DNA of 13,573 bases from Rhodospirillaceae bacterium (GTDB lineage: Bacteria > Pseudomonadota > Alphaproteobacteria > Micavibrionales > UBA2020), in contig DQGU01000216.1 of assembly GCA_003524565.1 (NCBI GenBank), forward strand, positions 370 to 13,942. The letters are read 5' to 3'. Below, in pieces: positions 7,050 through 12,572 of the stretch. The translations under genes and the position numbers were made by a program. The number at the start of each line of letters is the position of its first letter. The first letter of the stretch is position 1. The notes under the pieces are model-generated. The model worked only from the letters and a program-made list of their open reading frames with translations. It was not told the origin of the DNA and ran no database searches.

Positions 7050-8123
7050 TTATTTACGCTCGCCCAGCCATTTGCCAATCGACGGCGGTACCAGCGCCTG
7101 CGCGGAGCCGGAAACGTAAATGCCGATGTGGCCGCCTTTGAACGACAGCTCGGTATAATCCTTGGTGCCCACGGCCTTGCCCAGCGGCTTGGACGCGGAG
7201 GGGGGGACGAGGTGGTCGTCGTTGGCATAGATGTTAAGCACGGGGCAGGTGATGTTTTTCAGGTTCACCGTATCCGCGCCGACCTTGACTTCGTTTTTCA
7301 GCAGTTTGTTTTCCTGATAAAACTGCTTCACGAATTCGCGGTAGGCTTCGCCGGCCTGGTCGGGGCTGTCGAAAATCCATTTTTCCATGTACATGAAGTT
7401 GCAGACCTGCTGCGGGTTGTCGAGAATATCGACCATATCGATATATTTCTGCGCCAGCAGGCGGTAAGGCTTCAGGTTCAGGAACGTCCAGTTCATCAAA
7501 TCGCCCGGAATATTGCCCATGCTGTCCACCAGCTGGTCAACGTCGATGTCGCGAATCCAATGCGCCAGCATGTTGTCTTCGGTCTGGAAATCGACCGGCG
7601 TCACCATGGTGATGAGGTTCTGGATTTTGTCCTGATGCAGCGACGTATAGCAGATGGAAAACGCGCCGCCCTGACAAATGCCGAGCAGGTTGATTTTATC
7701 CACGCTGTGGCGTTCGCGGATGACATCGACGCAGCGGTCGATGTAGCCGTTGATGTAATCATCAAGCGTCAGGAAACGGTCGGAGCGGTCGGGGTAGCCC
7801 CAGTCAATCAGATACACATCCACGCCCTGCGCCAGAAGACCGCGTATCATGGAGCGGTTTTCCTGCAAGTCCGTCATATACGGGCGGTTGACCAGCGCGT
7901 AGGAAATAAGCAGCGGCGCTTTCAACGACGGCTTGTCGCCTGTGGGGCTTTTGTAGTGGTACAGCGTCAGCTTGTCTTCGGTATAGACGGCTTCGCGCGG
8001 GGTGACGCCTGTGGGCAGTTCGCCGACCTTTTGCAGGTTTTTGATGCCTTCGCTCAGCTTGCGGTTGAAGTTGCTGACTTCGGTCAGGATTTGTTCGGGC
8101 TTCAGCTGGATAGCGGAAATCAT
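7050..8123 (-). CDS. phaC: Class III polyhydroxyalkanoate synthase subunit PhaC
   Basis: A 357-residue alpha/beta-hydrolase-fold enzyme of class III length; class I enzymes are near 590. With PhaE it polymerises (R)-3-hydroxyacyl-CoA into PHA at the granule surface. The catalytic triad is intact: C150 in the lipase-like box LGICQGG, D303 in NDDHLVPP and H332 in KGGHIG. These sit one residue beyond the C149/D302/H331 triad of Allochromatium vinosum PhaC, so the alignment is nearly gapless. The conserved YLIDWGYPD and MVTPVDF segments are also present. The ATG overlaps the phaE stop (ATGA on the minus strand), so translation is coupled and should help keep the subunits balanced. There is no signal peptide; it acts in the cytoplasm on granules. 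Confidence 0.96.
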   Translation of the reverse strand: MISAIQLKPEQILTEVSNFNRKLSEGIKNLQKVGELPTGVTPREAVYTEDKLTLYHYKSPTGDKPSLKAPLLISYALVNRPYMTDLQENRSMIRGLLAQGVDVYLIDWGYPDRSDRFLTLDDYINGYIDRCVDVIRERHSVDKINLLGICQGGAFSICYTSLHQDKIQNLITMVTPVDFQTEDNMLAHWIRDIDVDQLVDSMGNIPGDLMNWTFLNLKPYRLLAQKYIDMVDILDNPQQVCNFMYMEKWIFDSPDQAGEAYREFVKQFYQENKLLKNEVKVGADTVNLKNITCPVLNIYANDDHLVPPSASKPLGKAVGTKDYTELSFKGGHIGIYVSGSAQALVPPSIGKWLGERK

Positions 8124-9226
8124 TTTTTACCTGCCTTTTTGGCTGCCGGTTTTTTCGCGGCGGGTTTTGCGGGTTTGGATTTGGGGGCTGTCTTGACGGC
8201 GGCCGCCTGCGCAGCTGCTTTAGGGGCAGCTGCTTTCGGTGCTGCAGCTTTGGGGGCTTCTTTTTTCAGGCCGAGCGCAGCCTTGATGGCGGCGATGTCC
8301 TTTTTCAGCTCCAGATTTTCGCGGCGCAGTTCGTGCACGCGTTTATGCAGGCTATCGACTTCGGCGCGGTTCGGCAGGTTGAACTGCTCCATGGCGTCAT
8401 CAACGGCTTTGTTCTGCTCTTTTTTGAAGGCCGTCAGCGCGTTGACCACGTCGCCGTACAGGCGGATGTATTCGTCGGACATGGCGAATTTGGCGAAAAC
8501 GTCTTCGGAAACATCGACGAATTTGACGTAGATGTCGCGCAGGGATTCAAGCGGCTTGGCGCCTTCGGGCGGCGTGGTGACGTATTGCTGGAATTTTTGC
8601 AGCGCCTCGATGGCCACTTTGGTCATTTCGATGTTGTAGCGGCGCATCTGGCCGTCGAAATCAACCCAGAGGTGATAGAGGTGGTTCAGGCTGTCCTGCT
8701 TTTCGCGGGTATAGCCGATACCGGGCATGGAGGCGTAAAAGCCGAAGGGGTCGTACATGAAGGATGCGGCCTTGTGCGGCTGGGCGCCCGGCTGTTTGAA
8801 CATGTCGGCGAAGAAGTTCGGCGCGCCGCCGGCAGCGAAGCTGTCGGTAAAGGTCTTGAACTGGGCGGCAACGTCAAACGGCTGCGCGTTTTGCTGCAGC
8901 AGGCTGCCGTAGAATTTTTGCAGCTGGTCCATCCAGGTTTTCAGCGTTTCGTCGGCGGCGTAGGGCGCGCCCGGCTGATAGAATTTTTCGAGAAGGTCGA
9001 GGAAGCCTTTGCCCGCCTGCGTGAAAAACGCGCGGTAGCTGTCGGCGGCGGGAGTGGCGGAACCGGTGGTCAGGTTTTGCCATTCGCGGAAAAAGTTTTC
9101 CCACTGCGTCGAAAGGCCCGGCATGGCCTGCGCGTCAAAAAACTGGCGCTGTCCCTGAAACCATGTGTCCCAGTATTGCTGCTGCGCCTTGAACCAGTCC
9201 TGTTGGGCAGTTTGTTCGGTTGCCAT
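8120..9226 (-). CDS. phaE: Class III PHA synthase subunit PhaE with histone-like C-terminal tail
   Basis: A 368-residue subunit needed for activity of class III PhaC. PhaE hallmarks: the DWFKAQQQYWDTW start (10-22), MPGIGYTREKQ (167-177), SDEYIRLYGDVVNAL (250-264) and NLPNRAEVDSLHKRVHELR (283-301), followed by a short coiled coil to ~320. After that comes a tail, residues 321-368, built almost only of Lys, Ala and Pro (15 Lys, one acidic residue; PKAAAPKAAA and KPAAKKPAAKK units). Such AAKP-type tails are known from PhaF, PhaM and histone H1-like proteins, where they bind DNA. I chose ATG 9226 because GAGG stands 9 bases upstream and the PhaE similarity begins at once; the open frame continues to 9352 but would then cover the promoter region. 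It is co-transcribed with phaC. Confidence 0.92.
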   Translation of the reverse strand: MATEQTAQQDWFKAQQQYWDTWFQGQRQFFDAQAMPGLSTQWENFFREWQNLTTGSATPAADSYRAFFTQAGKGFLDLLEKFYQPGAPYAADETLKTWMDQLQKFYGSLLQQNAQPFDVAAQFKTFTDSFAAGGAPNFFADMFKQPGAQPHKAASFMYDPFGFYASMPGIGYTREKQDSLNHLYHLWVDFDGQMRRYNIEMTKVAIEALQKFQQYVTTPPEGAKPLESLRDIYVKFVDVSEDVFAKFAMSDEYIRLYGDVVNALTAFKKEQNKAVDDAMEQFNLPNRAEVDSLHKRVHELRRENLELKKDIAAIKAALGLKKEAPKAAAPKAAAPKAAAQAAAVKTAPKSKPAKPAAKKPAAKKAGKK

Positions 9227-9271
9227 GCGGTTATGCCTCGCAAAAGATTTGAATGAATATTGAATACTTCC

Positions 9272-9280
9272 AGTATAGCA
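9272..9280 (-). promoter_or_regulatory. Extended -10 element, possible second phaE promoter
   Basis: On the minus strand TGC then TATACT makes an extended -10 box about 45 bases before the phaE ATG. TTGCAT lies 15 bases further upstream as a weak -35. TGCGATGCA (9289-9297), a small TGC/GCA dyad, sits between them. Confidence 0.45.
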
Positions 9281-9306
9281 CGCTTTTGTGCGATGCAACA
9301 TAAAAA

Positions 9307-9318
9307 TGCTGCGCTGCG
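9307..9318. repeat. TGC-rich 12-bp direct repeat, copy 1
   Basis: TGCTGCGCTGCG occurs here and again, identically, at 9370-9381, with starts 63 bases apart (about six helical turns). This copy falls at the expected transcription start of the upstream phaE promoter. TGC-rich elements are the known binding targets of PhaR repressors in other alphaproteobacteria, so this is a candidate operator. Confidence 0.55.
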
Positions 9319-9323
9319 TCGAG

Positions 9324-9352
9324 AGTATAGGAAAACCGCCCTTTTTTTGCAA
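9324..9352 (-). promoter_or_regulatory. Sigma-70-type promoter for phaE-phaC-DUF305
   Basis: On the minus strand TTGCAA (9347-9352), 17 bases, then TATACT (9324-9329): a good -35/-10 pair with ideal spacing, about 98 bases before the phaE start codon. Its -35 box overlaps the dyad at 9348-9365. Confidence 0.65.
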
Positions 9353-9365
9353 GATAAGGCTTGCA
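9348..9365. promoter_or_regulatory. Dyad TGCAAG-N6-CTTGCA, candidate PhaR operator
   Basis: A perfect 6-bp inverted repeat (TGCAAG 9348-9353, CTTGCA 9360-9365) with a 6-base spacer. It overlaps the -35 box of the phaE promoter and lies close to the second TGC-rich repeat, so one bound repressor could affect both divergent directions. Assignment to PhaR is inference from the TGC/GCA pattern shared with the phasin promoter. Confidence 0.5.
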
Positions 9366-9369
9366 CCCT

Positions 9370-9381
9370 TGCTGCGCTGCG
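9370..9381. repeat. TGC-rich 12-bp direct repeat, copy 2
   Basis: Exact second copy of TGCTGCGCTGCG, on the phaB side of the divergent 345-base region 9227-9571. The rest of that region (9382-9571) holds no gene I can support. A weak TTGCAC/TACTTT pair (9361-9389) might start phaB transcription. Confidence 0.55.
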
Positions 9382-9536
9382 GTTACTTTATGACCAGTCT
9401 GAAAGCCTCGAAAAGTGGCGATAGGTACTTGCTTTATGCACGGCCCGTAAATACGGGGCGCAGGCGCAAAAAGCGGGTAGGCGACGGAACGGTATTTTAT
9501 CCGCCAGCCTTCCTGCGGTGTTACGGCGTGTACTTT

Positions 9537-9548
9537 ATTGTTAACAAT
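9537..9548. promoter_or_regulatory. 12-bp palindrome upstream of phaB
   Basis: ATTGTTAACAAT is a perfect palindrome lying just before the AAGAGGAGA ribosome site (near 9555) of the first reductase gene. It could be an operator or a chance AT-rich palindrome in the leader; no partner copy was seen elsewhere in the window. Confidence 0.35.
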
Positions 9549-9571
9549 CATTTTAAGAGGAGACACCAGAC

Positions 9572-10378
9572 ATGACCGCTCTATCGAAAGCCCAGAACGT
9601 GCAGCAAAATAACGAAAGCAACATTCCGCCGGCCGCGCAGGCTGTGCCCCGCGTTTGCCTGGTCACGGGCGGCACGGGCGGTATCGGCAGCGAGATTTGC
9701 AAACGTCTTGCGCGCGCAGGGCATGTGGTGGCGACGACCTACCGCAACGAGGAAAAGGCCAAAGCCTGGAAAGCCGATATGGCGAAAGAGGGCTATACCT
9801 TCCACATCTACAAATGCGACGTATCCGATTTCGAAGACAGCCAGCGCGTGGTCAAGGCTATCGTGGCCGACCTCGGCCCCATCACGGTTCTGGTGAACAG
9901 CGCAGGTATCACGCGCGACACCACGCTGCGTAAAATGAGCCACGACCAATGGCGCGAAGTCATCAGCAACAACCTCGACAGCGTGTTCAATATCACGCGT
10001 CCGGTGCTGGATTTCATGCTGGAGGCGGGGTTTGGCCGCATCGTCAATATCTCCTCCATCAACGGGCAGAAAGGCCAGTTTGGCCAAGTCAACTATTCTG
10101 CCGCCAAGGCGGGGATGCACGGCTTTACCAAGGCTTTGGCGCAGGAAGTCGCCAAAAAGGGCGTGACCGTCAATACGGTTTCCCCCGGTTATATTGATAC
10201 CGACATGATACAGGGCGTGCCGGAGAATATCCGCATGGGTATCATGTCGCAAATCCCCGTCGGTCGTTTCGGCAAGCCGGAGGACGTTGCCCATGTGGTG
10301 GCGTTTCTGGCCGACGAGAGCTCCGGTTTCATCACCGGCGCAAACCTTGCCACCAATGGTGGCCACTTCATGGATTAA
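9572..10378 (+). CDS. phaB: Acetoacetyl-CoA reductase PhaB (copy 1, N-terminally extended)
   Basis: A 268-residue short-chain dehydrogenase that reduces acetoacetyl-CoA to (R)-3-hydroxybutyryl-CoA, normally with NADPH. The nucleotide loop is TGGTGGIG (32-39), followed by NSAG (109-112); the catalytic residues are S162, Y175 and K179. SINGQKGQFGQVNYSAAKAG is the PhaB signature and includes the substrate-contacting Gln residues of Ralstonia PhaB. The end ATNGGHFMD matches the usual NGGxxM ending. It has about 20 more N-terminal residues than the second copy, a Gln/Asn-rich, probably flexible leader; the strong ribosome site AAGAGGAGA supports this start. It is the first gene of the + strand cluster, a place often held by phaA in class III loci such as that of Allochromatium. 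FabG is the alternative call but fits less well. Confidence 0.92.
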   Translation: MTALSKAQNVQQNNESNIPPAAQAVPRVCLVTGGTGGIGSEICKRLARAGHVVATTYRNEEKAKAWKADMAKEGYTFHIYKCDVSDFEDSQRVVKAIVADLGPITVLVNSAGITRDTTLRKMSHDQWREVISNNLDSVFNITRPVLDFMLEAGFGRIVNISSINGQKGQFGQVNYSAAKAGMHGFTKALAQEVAKKGVTVNTVSPGYIDTDMIQGVPENIRMGIMSQIPVGRFGKPEDVAHVVAFLADESSGFITGANLATNGGHFMD

Positions 10379-10404
10379 CCCCTTCGCAGAAGGTCTCGCA
10401 ACCC

Positions 10405-10419
10405 CCCTTCGAAGAAGGG
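10405..10419 (+). other. Hairpin between phaB copy 1 and phaR
   Basis: CCCTTC, loop GAA, GAAGGG: a 6-bp stem with a 3-base loop, without a T-tract. It may act on mRNA processing or stability between phaB and phaR rather than end transcription. Confidence 0.3.
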
Positions 10420-10439
10420 CAGCAACAAGGTAACAGGAA

Positions 10440-10937
10440 ATGCGGATTATAAAAAAATACCCGAACCGTCGTCTCTATGACACCGAGAAAAGCTCCTACA
10501 TCACGCTGGCGGCTGTTTATCAGCTCATCCGCGAGGGGTTGGATTTCAAGGTGGTGGATGCCGAAAGCGGCGAGGACATCACCCGTTCCATCCTGATTCA
10601 AATCATTATCGAGCAGGAAAACGGCGAAAGCCCCATTTTCACGACCGAGATGCTGACCAAATTCATCGGTTTCTATGACGATGCCGCCAAGAACCTGTTT
10701 GGCGAGTTTCTGGAGAAAAACCTCCAGATTTTCACCGAACACCAGAAACGCTACATGGCCGGCATGATGGACAACCCCATGTCACGCGTCATGCAGGATA
10801 TGACCGAGCGCAATCTGGATTTCTGGAAGGGTATGCAGCAGCGTTTCTTCGACCTTGCCACCACGGGCATGCGCCCCGCCGGCAAGCCGGAAGAGGCTTC
10901 GGATGCCGAGGCGGACCTGAAGAAAAAGCGCCAGTAA
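10440..10937 (+). CDS. phaR: PHA synthesis repressor PhaR
   Basis: A 165-residue protein. The N-terminal ~60 residues match the PhaR DNA-binding domain: IIKKYPNRRLYDTEKSSYIT, then LIREGLDFKVVDAESGEDITR. Residues ~62-105 (PIFTTEMLTKFIGFYDDAAKNLF) correspond to the PHB-accumulation regulatory domain. The Met- and aromatic-rich part up to ~145 is plausible as the surface that meets polymer, and the charged end (EEASDAEADLKKKRQ) is probably disordered. PhaR binds nascent PHA granules and otherwise represses phasin, synthase and its own genes, so it is released from DNA when polymer forms. The ribosome site AAGG (10427-10430) lies 9 bases before the ATG. It is 61 bases after phaB copy 1 and likely shares its transcript; candidate operators flank it at 9307-9381 and 11016-11039. 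Confidence 0.95.
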   Translation: MRIIKKYPNRRLYDTEKSSYITLAAVYQLIREGLDFKVVDAESGEDITRSILIQIIIEQENGESPIFTTEMLTKFIGFYDDAAKNLFGEFLEKNLQIFTEHQKRYMAGMMDNPMSRVMQDMTERNLDFWKGMQQRFFDLATTGMRPAGKPEEASDAEADLKKKRQ

Positions 10938-10969
10938 TATCTATATACTTCAATTAGCTGAATATTTGC

Positions 10970-11004
10970 CGTTTTGGCCCCTCTTGACAAGAGGGGCCAA
11001 AACG
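10970..11004. repeat. Perfect 16-bp inverted repeat with 3-base centre
   Basis: CGTTTTGGCCCCTCTT (10970-10985) and its exact complement AAGAGGGGCCAAAACG (10989-11004) flank GAC. It starts 32 bases after the phaR stop. As RNA it would be a very stable hairpin, able to protect or end the phaR message, but no T-tract follows on either strand. As DNA it contains the phasin -35 box TTGACA at its centre. Confidence 0.9.
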
Positions 11005-11011
11005 CTATATG
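10984..11011 (+). promoter_or_regulatory. Phasin promoter
   Basis: TTGACA (10984-10989), a perfect -35 consensus, 16 bases, then TATATG (11006-11011). It lies about 88 bases before the phasin ATG, giving a leader of roughly 80 bases. The -35 box straddles the centre of the long inverted repeat, and tandem dyads cover the start point. Confidence 0.75.
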
Positions 11012-11015
11012 GTGC

Positions 11016-11039
11016 ATTGCAGCAATGTTGCGGTGCAAC
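11016..11039. promoter_or_regulatory. Tandem TTGC/GCAA dyads, candidate PhaR operator
   Basis: Two back-to-back dyads: ATTGC-A-GCAAT (11016-11026) and GTTGC-GGT-GCAAC (11027-11039), each with perfect 5-bp arms. They begin 4 bases after the -10 box and so cover the transcription start, a classical repressor position. PhaR is encoded immediately upstream and phasin genes are its best-known targets, so PhaR is the natural ligand; this is inference. Confidence 0.65.
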
Positions 11040-11099
11040 AGCTGATTCTTTTAACCATTACTCGCACTACCTCATCCACTCTCTAAAAGGAGATGACAC

Positions 11100-11471
11100 A
11101 TGCAAAACGAAATCCTCGAGAACCTCACCAAGTTCAGCCAGCAAACGCTGGAAAGCTGGAAAAAACTCGGCGAAGCCAACCTGAAACTCAGCGAAAAGCT
11201 GATGAAAGAGCAAGTTGAGCTGACGACCGCGCTGGTTGAGTCCGCTACGGCAACCGCCGAAGAACTCGCCCAGACCAAAGACGTGAAAGCTTTCACCGCG
11301 CTGCAAGCTGAATGGGCACAGGAAGTCAGCAAGAAACTGACCGACTCCAGCCGTTCTTACGCAGACATCCTCGCTGACGCTGGCAAAACCTACAACCAGC
11401 TGTTCGAAACCGCGCTGAAAACCGCCGGTAACGACATGGCGAAAAAAGCGGACAAAAAAGCAGCCGCTTAA
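11100..11471 (+). CDS. Phasin family protein, PHA granule coat
   Basis: A 123-residue, all-helical amphipathic protein of the small phasin type (Phasin_2-like). It has no signal peptide or cysteine. The sequence reads as continuous helices, e.g. SQQTLESWKKLGEANLKLSE, VELTTALVESATATAEEL, FTALQAEWAQEVSKKLTDSS and KTYNQLFETALKT, ending in a Lys/Ala-rich tail. Phasins coat PHA granules, control their number and size and are made in large amount; the very good ribosome site AAGGAGATG, 5-7 bases before the ATG, and the strong promoter fit this. It is transcribed from its own promoter behind phaR and closed by a terminator at 11484-11526. The call rests on composition, size and context more than on a single diagnostic motif. 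Confidence 0.88.
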   Translation: MQNEILENLTKFSQQTLESWKKLGEANLKLSEKLMKEQVELTTALVESATATAEELAQTKDVKAFTALQAEWAQEVSKKLTDSSRSYADILADAGKTYNQLFETALKTAGNDMAKKADKKAAA

Positions 11472-11483
11472 GACGCATACCGG

Positions 11484-11526
11484 AAACGGGGCGCATTTTG
11501 GCCGATGGGCGAAATGCCCCCGTTTT
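11484..11526 (+). terminator. Rho-independent terminator after phasin
   Basis: AAACGGGG (11484-11491) pairs with CCCCGTTT (11518-11525), and GCATTT (11493-11498) with AAATGC (11512-11517), with one bulged C. A TTTTCTGCTTTT stretch follows. It lies 12 bases after the phasin stop. Confidence 0.75.
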
Positions 11527-11534
11527 CTGCTTTT

Positions 11535-11548
11535 GGGGACTTGTCCCC
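11535..11548. repeat. Palindrome GGGGAC-TT-GTCCCC
   Basis: A 6-bp perfect dyad with a 2-base centre directly behind the phasin terminator, in the 245-base gap before the second reductase. It could be an extension of the terminator structure or a protein site. The rest of the gap (11549-11700) shows only a weak TTGACT (11575-11580) with no good -10 box. Confidence 0.45.
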
Positions 11549-11716
11549 GCGACTTCGGACTTTTGCGGACGCTCTTGACTCAGCCGCCGCGCAAGTCCAG
11601 ATTTTGTACCATCACGGACTGCCTCATGCCGCCCTTCGCGTTCATCGCGTATTCTCTGCGGCGCATGTAACCGGCTTCGAACACTCAACAGCAACTTAAT
11701 CTCCGGGGTATAAAAA

Positions 11717-12463
11717 ATGACCAAAAAACTGGCTCTGGTAACGGGCGGCGTCGGCGGCATCGGTTCCGCGATTTGCGCCGAACTCGCACAAAAAGGCTAC
11801 AGCGTCCTTGCAGGCTATCACCCTGCCGAAGAAGAGAACGCGAAAAAACGTCTGGCCGAATGGCAGGCGGCGGGCGTTGACATCAATATTATCTCCGGCG
11901 ATGTGGCGTCTTTCGCATCGTGCGAGCAGATGGCCGCAACCATCCGCGAAAAACACGGCACGGTGCAGGCGCTGGTCAATTGCGCGGGCATCACGCGCGA
12001 CAAAACGCTGAAGAAAATGACCGAAGCGGATTGGAACGCCGTTCTCAACGTGGACCTCAACAGCCTGTTCAACGTGACCAAACAATTCATCGACGGCATG
12101 ACCGATGCAGGCTTCGGCCGCGTGGTCAGCATCTCGTCGGTTAACGGCAAAAAAGGCCAGTTCGGTCAGACCAACTATTCCGCGGCCAAAGCAGGCGTGC
12201 ATGGTTTTACCATGGCGCTGGCGCAGGAAACCGCGCGCAAGGGCGTGACGGTGAATTCCGTATCGCCGGGCTATGTCGAAACGGCGATGACCAAGGCCAT
12301 CCCGCAAGACATCTCCGACCAGATTGTCGCGCAAATCCCCATGGGCCGCATGGCGCAGCCGGAAGAAATCGCCTATGTCGTCGGCGTTCTGTGTGATGAC
12401 CGCGCGGGCTACATCACCGGCACCAATATTTCGGTCAACGGCGGGCTTTTCATTTCGTTCTGA
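11717..12463 (+). CDS. phaB: Acetoacetyl-CoA reductase PhaB (copy 2)
   Basis: A 248-residue short-chain dehydrogenase of standard PhaB length. TGGVGGIG (9-16) and NCAG (88-91) form the NADPH site; S141, Y154 and K158 are the catalytic set. SVNGKKGQFGQTNYSAAKAG and the stretch DLNSLFNVTKQFIDGM are very close to Ralstonia PhaB, and it ends in NGGLFISF. One substrate-side residue differs: Lys stands where Ralstonia PhaB and copy 1 have Gln (NGKKGQFG against NGQKGQFG). The two copies are clearly different in sequence, so this is not a recent duplication. The ribosome site is modest (GGGG about 9 bases upstream). It follows the phasin terminator and palindrome, so it may need its own promoter or readthrough, and it is closed by a strong terminator. 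Confidence 0.93.
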   Translation: MTKKLALVTGGVGGIGSAICAELAQKGYSVLAGYHPAEEENAKKRLAEWQAAGVDINIISGDVASFASCEQMAATIREKHGTVQALVNCAGITRDKTLKKMTEADWNAVLNVDLNSLFNVTKQFIDGMTDAGFGRVVSISSVNGKKGQFGQTNYSAAKAGVHGFTMALAQETARKGVTVNSVSPGYVETAMTKAIPQDISDQIVAQIPMGRMAQPEEIAYVVGVLCDDRAGYITGTNISVNGGLFISF

Positions 12464-12484
12464 TGAAAGTGCCGGCGCTTGCCG

Positions 12485-12527
12485 ATACAAAAAAACCGGC
12501 CGCCAAAGCGCGCCGGTTTTTTTGTAT
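12485..12527. terminator. Bidirectional Rho-independent terminator
   Basis: ATACAAAAAAACCGGC (12485-12500) and GCCGGTTTTTTTGTAT (12512-12527) form a 16-bp perfect stem with an 11-base loop. With seven A's on one side and seven T's on the other it works for both strands, closing phaB copy 2 and the converging membrane-protein gene. Confidence 0.95.
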
Positions 12528-12572
12528 TCAAAAGGCAATCGGCTGTTCGTCCCAGCCTGCAGCCGGTTTGAG

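Noticed and set aside
8120..8266. Tandem DNA repeat or frameshift artefact at the phaE 3' end
   Set aside because: The repetitive sequence stays in frame, codes for a consistent Lys/Ala/Pro tail, and ends in an ATGA overlap with phaC.
7128..8531. Open frame of 467 codons on the plus strand
   Set aside because: It lies antisense to phaC and phaE, which have complete catalytic and family motifs; the product has no recognisable domain and the composition of a complementary-strand shadow.
9288..9575. Open frame of 95 codons in the phaE-phaB gap
   Set aside because: It covers the promoters, dyads and palindrome, has no good ribosome site and no recognisable product.
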